Source of the DNA: Clostridiales bacterium
Lineage (GTDB): Bacteria; Bacillota; Clostridia; Peptostreptococcales; Acidaminobacteraceae
Length of the DNA: 64,000 nucleotides
Assembly (NCBI GenBank): GCA_016342415.1
Contig: JAEIOD010000007.1
Span: 62,001-126,000, forward strand
Direction: 5' to 3'
Part shown: in pieces, positions 53,895 to 61,535 of the stretch
How the letters are laid out: each line of letters opens with the position of its first letter
How positions within the stretch are numbered: position 1 is the first letter of the stretch
Notes under the pieces: generated by a model
Told to the model about the DNA's origin: nothing
Seen by the model: the letters and a program-made list of their open reading frames with translations, nothing else
Database searches by the model: none
Program-made: the position numbers and the translations under genes

Positions 53895-54710
53895 ATGATA
53901 GATACTCATAATAAGACATTAAATGCATCATATGATGCTGATGAACGATATAAAATGTGGGAACAATACAGAAATGATATTTCTCAGTTTATAACAAAGG
54001 TTTCTTTGATTGGTAAATCGGTTTTGATTGTTGGAGCAGGTAATCTAAATGATATAGAGTTGAAGATTTTTGAATCCTGCCAAGTGACACTTCTAGATAT
54101 AGATGTAGAATCTGTAGAACGTGGTATTTTAAGACAGGGATTCAGTTTAGACGAGTTCACCCTTATTGAAGGTGATTTAACGGGTTTGAATCATACTGTT
54201 TTTTTCGAAAAACTTGATGAAACAACAACAGAAAGTTTAGAAGCGTTCAAAGAAGTGGAGATCGATATCCATTTGGAAACATATGATATGATTGTAGTAC
54301 TACCGATATACACCCAATTGTTATTACCACAATTGGTCAAGTTGAATTTGACCTACGAAGGGCTCAATATTTACTTACCACTCATACAAAATAGAATTGA
54401 GAAGGTGAATACCTTATTAAGAAATCACATTATAGATAATGGTTATATGGTTGTTTTATCAGATGTTCTTGAATACAATGCAAGAAGTGAAGAAGGGCAG
54501 TATCTAAATGCAAACCGCTATCAAAATATTATATTAGAAGAGTTTTATAACAGTTATTTAGATAACTTTGGTCATGGTTTAGGATCCTATGGTATTTACG
54601 AAATGAATCACTATTGTCGAACCGTCTTTAAAGACTTCTTTGTATGGCCATTTGATCAGAAAAGAATTATGTTAATAGAAGCACAGATTATGAAAAAAAA
54701 CTCAGATTAA
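53895..54710 (+). CDS. SAM-methyltransferase-like protein of unknown role
   Basis: A protein of 271 residues with a Rossmann motif-I-like stretch 'GKSVLIVGAGNLNDIELKIF', an acidic second strand 'QVTLLDIDVESVERGILRQGF', and 'FTLIEGDLTGLN' and 'YDMIVVLPIYTQLLLPQLVKL' in the places of motifs III-IV. This is the class-I methyltransferase layout, though 'VGAGNLND' departs from the usual GxGxG. It is last in the plus-strand train and ends in the shared terminator. It may or may not belong to the AOR pathway. Confidence 0.6.
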   Translation: MIDTHNKTLNASYDADERYKMWEQYRNDISQFITKVSLIGKSVLIVGAGNLNDIELKIFESCQVTLLDIDVESVERGILRQGFSLDEFTLIEGDLTGLNHTVFFEKLDETTTESLEAFKEVEIDIHLETYDMIVVLPIYTQLLLPQLVKLNLTYEGLNIYLPLIQNRIEKVNTLLRNHIIDNGYMVVLSDVLEYNARSEEGQYLNANRYQNIILEEFYNSYLDNFGHGLGSYGIYEMNHYCRTVFKDFFVWPFDQKRIMLIEAQIMKKNSD

Positions 54711-54722
54711 TCTGAGTTTTTA
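54697..54722. terminator. Bidirectional terminator between the AOR cluster and the Nuo operon
   Basis: AAAAACTCAGAT / ATCTGAGTTTTT around a TA centre, with A-run left and T-run right. Both converging genes stop inside it (54708-54710 plus strand; 54707-54709 minus strand). Confidence 0.9.
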
Positions 54723-56536
54723 TTGTTTAAATAGTCATCAATACCTTTAGCAGCTCTGTGACCATCAGCAATAGCTGTTATGATATCTGGTCCATTGACG
54801 ATATCACCGCCTGCAAATAGGTAATCAAAGTCCTTGAATTGACCATTTTCTTTTACTTGTAATTTGTTTTTTTCCACATGCAAGTTGCTGCCTAGTCGTT
54901 CCATTAGAAAATCATAATCAGGTTCGGTTCCAACTGCAAAGAAGATTTGTGTGCCTTCGAGTATACAACATTCCTCATGATTGGTATATGTCTTGATTTT
55001 TCCGTTTTCCACAACCGTTTGACAAGCGGAAGCTTTCACCCCAGTTATCTTTTGATTGTCGTCTAAAACGATTTCAGTAGGAGATGCGTTAAGATTATAA
55101 ATAACGCCTTCCTCTTTACCTTCTTTGATTTCCTCCTCACTCGCTGCTAAATATTCTTCACTTTTTCTAGCGACAAATACCACATGATGGTGTCCATATT
55201 TTTCCTGTTGTAATCTAACAAGCGTTCTTGCAACATCAAACGATACATCACCACCACCGATTACAATAGCTTTTTCATGAACATCAGGCATAGGACCTTC
55301 TCCTCTGGTATAATCTCTTGCTTGAGATAAAAATAGCATAGAAGTATGGACATCCTGATGATCTTTATTTGGGATATCCAGTTTTTTAGGTAACCAAAAT
55401 CCAGTTGCAATAAAGATAGCATCGTATTTTAGATGTAGTTCAGGTATGGTAATGTCTTTACCAACCGTTGTCTCAGTAATAATCTTAACACCAAGTCTTT
55501 TGATGATATCGATATCCTGATTGACTTTATCATCAGGTAATCGATATTCTGGCGCGCCATATCTAATGACACCACCTGGTAGAGCTTTTGTTTCATAAAC
55601 CGTGACTTGATAGCCCATGGTTCTTAAGTAATAAGCTGCTGATAATCCGGCTGGACCAGAACCAGCGATGGCAATATGTTTATTTTGTTGTAAGACAACT
55701 GGTTTTAGAATCATCTCTTCGTAATCGTCGTCTGTTACTTGGTCAACAATATAACGCTTTAACCAGCGGATGGAAACGGCTTCGCCACGATTGGCTATAA
55801 CACAAGCGTTTTCACAATTATGGGTACAAATTCTTCCACAAACATTTGGCAGTGGATTGGTTTCATAAACCCATTTTAGACCGGCCTTAAGGTCATCGTC
55901 ATAAACTGCTTTGATGTATTCTGGAATGTTCATTGTTGCTGGACATGTTTGAGTACAAATGCCACACTCTACACATCTGGACGCTTCACTGATTGCCATT
56001 TCTTTTGAGAAACCTTTAATCAATTCCATAAAGGAGAGGACTCTGGTTTCTATTGGTATTTCCTCCATTTCATAACGTTTTAAATCTAGAAGCTCTGATG
56101 CTTCATCCCGAGTATAACCATTTGGATAATAAGTATTGTGAATACCCAAATGATCTGGTATAAACATGAATGAATCCACATCGGTTGATACATGAATATA
56201 TTCTTTGGTCATTTTAAGAGAATCTGCTGTACATATATCCACACATAAACCACAGAATGAACATCTTCCGTAATCAAATGCAGGTAATTCATCTGTTCTT
56301 TCCTGTTTTGCTTCCCTTCCATCAATCGGAATCATTGTAATAGCTTCTGTTGGGCAGATCTCACTACATGTGCCACAACCGACACAATCATCTTGATGAT
56401 TGATATGAAAACCTCTATAACGGTCAGCAGCTTCTCTAGGTTTATCAAAAATATCCTCTTTAGATATTGTTACTGGCTCTTTAAATAAATATTTCCAAGC
56501 TCTTACAGGCGACAACATACTTTTTTTAAATCCCAT
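54707..56536 (-). CDS. NuoI-GltD fusion flavoprotein, second copy
   Basis: A protein of 609 residues. The NuoI-like N-terminus ('AWKYLFKEPVTI', 'RYRGFHINHQDDCVGCGTCSEICPTEAI', 'FDYGRCSFCGLCVDICTADSLKMTKEY') carries two [4Fe-4S] motifs. The GltD/NfnB module follows: 'CVECGICTQTCPATMNIPEYIKAV', 'CGRICTHNCENACV', FAD fold 'IAGSGPAGLSAAYYLRTMG', NAD(P) fold 'VIGGGDVSFDVARTL' and 'FAGGDIVNGPDIITAIADGH'. It looks like an NAD(P)H-oxidising input subunit of the complex-I-like enzyme. It is separated from its paralogue by a terminator and a palindromic operator, so it may be regulated on its own. AAAGGA precedes the ATG. Confidence 0.85.
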   Translation of the reverse strand: MGFKKSMLSPVRAWKYLFKEPVTISKEDIFDKPREAADRYRGFHINHQDDCVGCGTCSEICPTEAITMIPIDGREAKQERTDELPAFDYGRCSFCGLCVDICTADSLKMTKEYIHVSTDVDSFMFIPDHLGIHNTYYPNGYTRDEASELLDLKRYEMEEIPIETRVLSFMELIKGFSKEMAISEASRCVECGICTQTCPATMNIPEYIKAVYDDDLKAGLKWVYETNPLPNVCGRICTHNCENACVIANRGEAVSIRWLKRYIVDQVTDDDYEEMILKPVVLQQNKHIAIAGSGPAGLSAAYYLRTMGYQVTVYETKALPGGVIRYGAPEYRLPDDKVNQDIDIIKRLGVKIITETTVGKDITIPELHLKYDAIFIATGFWLPKKLDIPNKDHQDVHTSMLFLSQARDYTRGEGPMPDVHEKAIVIGGGDVSFDVARTLVRLQQEKYGHHHVVFVARKSEEYLAASEEEIKEGKEEGVIYNLNASPTEIVLDDNQKITGVKASACQTVVENGKIKTYTNHEECCILEGTQIFFAVGTEPDYDFLMERLGSNLHVEKNKLQVKENGQFKDFDYLFAGGDIVNGPDIITAIADGHRAAKGIDDYLNNKNSD

Positions 56537-56559
56537 AACTTTGTCCTTTCAAACTTCTT

Positions 56560-56571
56560 GAAAACGTTTTC
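56560..56571. promoter_or_regulatory. cre-like palindrome GAAAACGTTTTC before the second NuoI-GltD gene
   Basis: The 12-bp perfect palindrome is extended to TTGAAAACGTTTTCCT, which fits the CcpA cre consensus at all but about one position. It lies 24 nt upstream of ATG 56536. The same 12 bases occur upstream of the transhydrogenase operon at 25811-25822. Confidence 0.5.
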
Positions 56572-56581
56572 CTATGTTGGT

Positions 56582-56619
56582 GAAAATAAACCTCTCTGTT
56601 AAGATCATCAGCAGAGAGG
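56582..56619 (-). terminator. Intra-operon terminator between the two NuoI-GltD genes
   Basis: On the minus strand CCTCTCTG (56619-56612) pairs with CAGAGAGG (56598-56591), followed by TTTATTTTC. It would end, or partly attenuate, the nuo transcript after the first fusion gene. Confidence 0.65.
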
Positions 56620-56626
56620 TGTTATT

Positions 56627-58444
56627 TTATTTACTTCTAATATACATGTCGATGGCTTTGGCTGCATCATGACCTGTTGCAACACCATTTATAATGTCCG
56701 GACCTCTAACAATATCACCACCTGCAAATAACCATGGATAATTATCAAATTGACCATTATCCTTAACTTTTACTTTGCCTCTGAAAATATCGATCTTTGA
56801 TTTCATCTCTTCGTTGAAGAAATCATAATTGGCCATTTGTCCAATTGCTATATATACTTGTTTTGCTGGTATGATTTTTACATCAGTTTCATCATAACTT
56901 GGGTTAAATTGACCGTTAGCATCAAAGATCGAGTTCACTTTTTTGACTTTAAGGCCGACGATTACATCGTCTTTGATTTCAATAGATTGCGGACCATAGC
57001 CAAAGCTATAGTTTAAACCTTCTTCTTCGCCTTCTTCAATTTCTTCTAAGTCAGCTGGCAAGATGCCACGGTGTTCAAGTGCAGCCATGGATACAGAAGA
57101 TTTACCATATTTCTCTTCTTGTAGACGAATCAAAGTTCTTGCGACGTCAAAGGCAACATTACCACCACCGATAACCACCACTTCATCTTTAATGTCAGGC
57201 ATTTCACCCATATTTCTGTTGTAATCCCGTGTTTGGCCTAAAAATTCGATTGCAAACTTAACTTCTTTATTATCGCTACCAGGAATCGGAAGGGGTCTTG
57301 AGTATGAGAAACCAATACCTAGGAAAACACTGTCATATTGATCTCTCAAAGTCTCCAAACTAATTTCTTTACCGAGTTCGCTATTGCAGATAAAGTTAAC
57401 ACCTGCTTTTTCAATCATCGTAATGTCATTGATAACACTTGCTTCTGGCAGTCTATATTCTGGACCACCATATCTGATAACACCACCAGGTAGTGCATTT
57501 TTTTCATAAACGTCAACTTCATAACCAAGTGTTGATAAATAATAAGCACATGATAAACCTGAAGGACCAGATCCCACAATTGCGACTTTACCTTGTGTCT
57601 TTTCAGTCACGTATGCAAGTGCGCCTGCCTCGTATTGATCCATTGGTGTATTATCCACAATATATCTTTTTAACCATCTTATAGCCACAGCATCGCCGCG
57701 GTTTCCTATGACACAAGCTGTTTCACATTTATGTGTACAGATTCGACCACAGACATTGGCCATTGGATTGGTTTTATATATCCATTCGATCCCCTTTTGT
57801 AAATCACCATCATATACGGTTTTAATATATTCTGGAATATTCATTTCAGCAGGGCAGGTTTGTGTACAAACACCACATTCGACACATCTCGAACTCTCAG
57901 CAAGTGCCATTTCCGTTGAAAAGCCTTTAACTATTTCTATAAAAGAATTTTTTCGAGAAGCATTTTCATGTTTCATTTCATAACGATCAAGATCTAAAAG
58001 TTCTGATACTTCATCTCGACCATAACCTGGTTTCTGATAGGTGTTATGAATACCATTTTCTCCAGGCATGAAGTTAAATGTTTCTACATCGAGTGATGTA
58101 TGAATATACTCCTTGGTCATTCTTAAAGAATCCGATGTACAAATATCAACACATAAACCACAGAATGAACATCTACCATAGTCTATAGCAGGGCGTTCAT
58201 TTTTCTTACCATCTTCGAAAGGTTGATCTGGCAGTACAATCATATTAATTGCAAGTGTTGGACATATTTCACCACAGGTCCCACAACCTGTACATTTACT
58301 ATGATCGTTGACATGAAATCCTCTGTACCGATCAGATGCTTCTCTAGGTGTTAAGAAAATATTCTTTTTTGATATCGTTACAGGTTCTTTAACTAAGTAT
58401 TTCCACGCCTTTAAAGGCGAGAACATGCTTTTAGTTTGTTTCAT
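56627..58444 (-). CDS. NuoI-GltD fusion flavoprotein, first copy
   Basis: A protein of 605 residues, paralogous to the gene downstream: NuoI-like part with 'CTGCGTCGEICPTLAI' and 'CSFCGLCVDICTSDSLRMTKEY', then 'CVECGVCTQTCPAEMNIPEYIKTV', 'CGRICTHKCETACV', FAD fold 'VAIVGSGPSGLSCAYYLSTLG', NAD(P) fold 'VVIGGGNVAFDVARTL' and 'LFAGGDIVRGPDIINGVATGHDAAKAI'. It sits exactly where NuoI is expected after NuoD. The fused flavin module could feed NAD(P)H electrons straight into the peripheral arm. ATG 58444 follows AGGGGGG; the open frame to 58498 overlaps nuoD. Confidence 0.87.
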   Translation of the reverse strand: MKQTKSMFSPLKAWKYLVKEPVTISKKNIFLTPREASDRYRGFHVNDHSKCTGCGTCGEICPTLAINMIVLPDQPFEDGKKNERPAIDYGRCSFCGLCVDICTSDSLRMTKEYIHTSLDVETFNFMPGENGIHNTYQKPGYGRDEVSELLDLDRYEMKHENASRKNSFIEIVKGFSTEMALAESSRCVECGVCTQTCPAEMNIPEYIKTVYDGDLQKGIEWIYKTNPMANVCGRICTHKCETACVIGNRGDAVAIRWLKRYIVDNTPMDQYEAGALAYVTEKTQGKVAIVGSGPSGLSCAYYLSTLGYEVDVYEKNALPGGVIRYGGPEYRLPEASVINDITMIEKAGVNFICNSELGKEISLETLRDQYDSVFLGIGFSYSRPLPIPGSDNKEVKFAIEFLGQTRDYNRNMGEMPDIKDEVVVIGGGNVAFDVARTLIRLQEEKYGKSSVSMAALEHRGILPADLEEIEEGEEEGLNYSFGYGPQSIEIKDDVIVGLKVKKVNSIFDANGQFNPSYDETDVKIIPAKQVYIAIGQMANYDFFNEEMKSKIDIFRGKVKVKDNGQFDNYPWLFAGGDIVRGPDIINGVATGHDAAKAIDMYIRSK

Positions 58445-58452
58445 ACGCCCCC

Positions 58453-59577
58453 CTAACGGTCTATTTCTGGTGAACAAACACCCATTGTATCCATCCACAG
58501 CGGTGCATCATCAATTCTCGTACCGGGTAAGTATTTTTCTATACCCAATAGGCCTTGAGGATATGATGCACCTCTTACTGCGATTCGATATGGTTTATCA
58601 CTACCATCAGAAACGATGAAATAACCATATTCACCTCTTGTTGATTCAACTGCTGTATAAATCATACCTGCAGGCACTTTAATTTTTAAAGCATTTCCTG
58701 TTCCAATTGGTACTCTAACAGGTCCTTCAGCTGGCATTTTCTCAATAACTTGTTTTAAAATCCTGATACTCTGCTTGATTTCAGCAAACTTGATGTGAAT
58801 TCTTGTTAGTGCATCAGAATATGTTGCAGTAGGTACATCAAACTCTACTTGGTCGTACCTTGCGTAAGGTTTTACTTTTCTAAGATCATACGCTACACCA
58901 GTCGCACTTCTCATACCGATTCCGGTAACTCCTAAATCATGTACTACTTCTTTAGGTAACATGATATTGTCTTTGGTTCTTGCATGAATCACAGGATGTT
59001 TTAAAAGTAATTCTTCAAAATCTGGTAATTTCTTTTCAAGTGATTCTAAGTATACTGATAACTCATCCAAGAAATTATCAGGCAAATCTTTTCTAACACC
59101 ACCGGGCATAATGTAGATATGATATACTCTAGCACCGGTTAATTTTTCAAATAAATCTAGAATTAAATCTCTTTCAGCAACAGCCCAGTACATTGATGTA
59201 TAAATACCGGTTGGTCCACCAATACCGCCTAGAGCGAAGAGGTGAGTGGCAACTCTAGCCATCTCCAAGATCATCATTCTAATCCAATGTGCTTTTTCTG
59301 GTACTTCTATTCCTGCAAGTGCTTCAACGCCCATAGCAAAAACCATTTCGTTGATATCGGGTTCGATAACACAAATTCTTGGAATAAGAGCTGTATTGCT
59401 CATCCAAAGTTTTCTTTCCATTAATTTTTCGAATCCTCGATGTAACATACCTGGCATTGGTCTCGCTTTTTTTATAAGATCCCCATCGACATACATATGA
59501 ACACTGTAGTTACCATGCATACCTGGATGCTGTGGACCTAAAAACAGTTTGACTTCTTTCAGTTTATTAACGTCCAT
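58453..59577 (-). CDS. nuoD: Complex I 49-kDa-type subunit NuoD
   Basis: A protein of 374 residues: 'LFLGPQHPGMHGNYSVHMYVDGD', 'PMPGMLHRGFEKLMERK', 'EGEYGYFIVSDGSDKPYRIAVRGASYPQ'-like quinone-site region (here STRGEYGYFIVSDGS) and C-terminal '...SPEIDR'. The [NiFe] cysteines of related group-4 hydrogenases are missing: 'RICVIEPD' stands in place of RICGIC, and the C-terminus has a single Cys. It is therefore a Nuo/Fpo/Mbx-type subunit, not a hydrogenase. It overlaps nuoC by 1 nt (TAATG). Confidence 0.93.
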   Translation of the reverse strand: MDVNKLKEVKLFLGPQHPGMHGNYSVHMYVDGDLIKKARPMPGMLHRGFEKLMERKLWMSNTALIPRICVIEPDINEMVFAMGVEALAGIEVPEKAHWIRMMILEMARVATHLFALGGIGGPTGIYTSMYWAVAERDLILDLFEKLTGARVYHIYIMPGGVRKDLPDNFLDELSVYLESLEKKLPDFEELLLKHPVIHARTKDNIMLPKEVVHDLGVTGIGMRSATGVAYDLRKVKPYARYDQVEFDVPTATYSDALTRIHIKFAEIKQSIRILKQVIEKMPAEGPVRVPIGTGNALKIKVPAGMIYTAVESTRGEYGYFIVSDGSDKPYRIAVRGASYPQGLLGIEKYLPGTRIDDAPLWMDTMGVCSPEIDR

Positions 59578-60092
59578 TACTCGCCTCCAATCTTACGTGG
59601 AAATTCAGTTCGGTATTTTCTCATACCATACTTCATCTCAGAGAATGCCTCAGGATCAAAATCTTTTTTCATTGGTCGATCCGCTTCCCAAAGTTCTAAG
59701 AATAAATGTTTGAAGGAATCTTCATTACCATCAAATTCAACACCAAAGAATTCATGTACATCTCTTTCGTAGTATTTAACACCAGGATATATATGTTCAA
59801 TGGTTCTAAATTTTGGATTGTCTCTATCGAGTGACGTTCTTACCAACGCGTGAATACCGCTGTCCCAATTCATTAAAATATAAACCAACTGGAATTCATT
59901 TTTATCAATCCAATCGATGCAAGTCAAAAGACTTAGTTGACCAAATCCGATACTCTTCATAAATGCAAGTACATCTAATAATTGATCATTCCTCACATCA
60001 AAGATCAGTTCCATTTCAATGGGTTCTTCAAATTGTGAGATTTGATAGTGTTTATTCAATAATCCTTTTAAGTTACTCATGGAATTCGTCAT
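59577..60092 (-). CDS. nuoC: Complex I 30-kDa-type subunit NuoC
   Basis: A protein of 171 residues with the family end block 'YPGVKYYERDVHEFFGVEFDGNEDSFKHLFLELWEADRPMKKDFDPEAF', which matches the conserved NuoC/HycE-N region (ERxxxDxFGxxFxGxP..R). It joins NuoD to the peripheral arm. The start is ATG 60092 behind GGGGAGGTG; it overlaps nuoB by 20 nt. Confidence 0.92.
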   Translation of the reverse strand: MTNSMSNLKGLLNKHYQISQFEEPIEMELIFDVRNDQLLDVLAFMKSIGFGQLSLLTCIDWIDKNEFQLVYILMNWDSGIHALVRTSLDRDNPKFRTIEHIYPGVKYYERDVHEFFGVEFDGNEDSFKHLFLELWEADRPMKKDFDPEAFSEMKYGMRKYRTEFPRKIGGE

Positions 60093-60624
60093 GTACAAAC
60101 ACCTCCCCAACAGCTTTCATTTGATTGGCTTTATATTGATCATAATTCTTCTTATATCTCTTCCAGCCATCGACTTCGTTATTTCTTATTTTTACTTGTA
60201 ATTCGTTAAATGCATTCATAATTGCTTCTGGTCTAGGCATACAACCTGCGATATACATATCTACTGGTAAGTAATCATCCAACTTATTGATTGTTGCATA
60301 AGAGTCGAAGTAAATACCACCGTTGATTGTACAAGAACCAAATGCCACGATGTATTTAGGATCTTGCATTTGTTCATATGAATAAATTACTCTTCTAAGT
60401 GTCTTGGCACTTAAATAACCTGTAATCAATAATATATCAGCTTGACGAGGTGTTGCCATTGGGCCCATACCTAAACGTTCCATATCGAATCTTGAAGTCA
60501 TCGTTGGAGGCATTTCAATTGCACCACATCCGGTACAGTACCACATCATCCATATTGAACGACCTCTAAAGAAGTCACCAAGTTTTTCCCATGCTTTGAT
60601 TTCTACTTTATCACCTATAGCCAT
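60073..60624 (-). CDS. nuoB: Complex I PSST-type subunit NuoB
   Basis: A protein of 183 residues with the N2 [4Fe-4S] ligands spread in 'YCTGCGAIEMPP', 'VAFGSCTINGGIY' and 'DMYIAGCMPRPEAI', and 'RFDMERLGMGPMATPRQADILLITG'. N2 is the last cluster before the quinone or other membrane acceptor. ATG 60624 lies 10 nt inside the end of nuoH, with GGATGGGGGG as ribosome binding site. Confidence 0.94.
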   Translation of the reverse strand: MAIGDKVEIKAWEKLGDFFRGRSIWMMWYCTGCGAIEMPPTMTSRFDMERLGMGPMATPRQADILLITGYLSAKTLRRVIYSYEQMQDPKYIVAFGSCTINGGIYFDSYATINKLDDYLPVDMYIAGCMPRPEAIMNAFNELQVKIRNNEVDGWKRYKKNYDQYKANQMKAVGEVFVHDEFHE

Positions 60625-61535
60625 TTTGTAACCCCCCATCCTGTGAATATAACAATAAATCCTTGTATAAGTGCTGCAGCCAATGGAAACTTGTAGAAGA
60701 AGACAACGGCTTGATCAATTTTGAATCTAGGCATAATACCCGATACAAGGTTTGCAACTGTATAAACGACAAAGTACTTGATACCGAATTCCAGGAAGGT
60801 CGCTCCACCACCGAAGAATAAGTTTACAATTAGAGAGACTTCTATAAATGTTGAAAGGTCATGTAAGATAAATAACATGCCTAAATGTTTACCGCCATAT
60901 TCCACCATCGGTCCAGAGGCAATCTCTGCTGGAGCAATGAATGAATCAAATGGTTTTTTCCCTAACATACCTTGCAGTGATATAAGACCTACAATTGTGC
61001 CTAAAGGCATTCTAAACAGGTTCCATCCAAAAATACCTAAGTCTTGTTGGATTTCAGCTATTTCACCAATAGAAGCTGTATTAAAGCTATAAATCATCGT
61101 CACAACAACGATCATAAATGGTACTTCATAAGCCAACATATTGGTCAGTGCTCTACCAACACCAATGCTTGCCCAAGGATTACCAGAGCCTGAAGCACTC
61201 ATTGCCATACCTAACATACCAACAGCTAACACATACGATATGATAAATACATTGTCGGTATTAGGAAAGGCTCTAAAGTTGGCAATTGGAATGAAGATTA
61301 CCGTTGCCATGATACCACCTAAAGCCATAATCACACCAAAATCATAAACCCAACCATGTGAGATTGATGATTTACTGAGTGCTTTAAAAATATCTAGAAA
61401 CTGTTGGTACCATCTGGGACCACGTCTTTTTTGAAGTCTTGCCATTATTTTTCTATTAACACCTGTAATCGAAGTTTGGAAAGCAAATGCTCCAAGTACA
61501 AACAAGAATGCCGCTACGAAATTCATAATTGTCAT
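60615..61535 (-). CDS. nuoH: Complex I membrane subunit NuoH (ND1-type)
   Basis: A protein of 306 residues with about eight membrane segments. Family blocks: 'ITGVNRKIMARLQKRRGPRWYQQFLDIFKAL' (ERK/A..Q.R.GP loop), 'IGVGRALTNMLAYEVPFMIVV', 'PFDSFIAPAEIASGPMVEYGGKHLGMLFI' (PxD/E...E...G..vEY) and 'RFKIDQAV'. It links the peripheral arm to the ion-pumping subunits. AGGAGGTG precedes ATG 61535, which overlaps the stop of the next upstream gene (ATGA). Confidence 0.93.
   Translation of the reverse strand: MTIMNFVAAFLFVLGAFAFQTSITGVNRKIMARLQKRRGPRWYQQFLDIFKALSKSSISHGWVYDFGVIMALGGIMATVIFIPIANFRAFPNTDNVFIISYVLAVGMLGMAMSASGSGNPWASIGVGRALTNMLAYEVPFMIVVVTMIYSFNTASIGEIAEIQQDLGIFGWNLFRMPLGTIVGLISLQGMLGKKPFDSFIAPAEIASGPMVEYGGKHLGMLFILHDLSTFIEVSLIVNLFFGGGATFLEFGIKYFVVYTVANLVSGIMPRFKIDQAVVFFYKFPLAAALIQGFIVIFTGWGVTKWL

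Noticed and set aside
58453-61535. Group-4 [NiFe] hydrogenase (Ech/Mbh type).
   Set aside because: The large subunit lacks both Ni-binding CxxC pairs; it fits NuoD instead.
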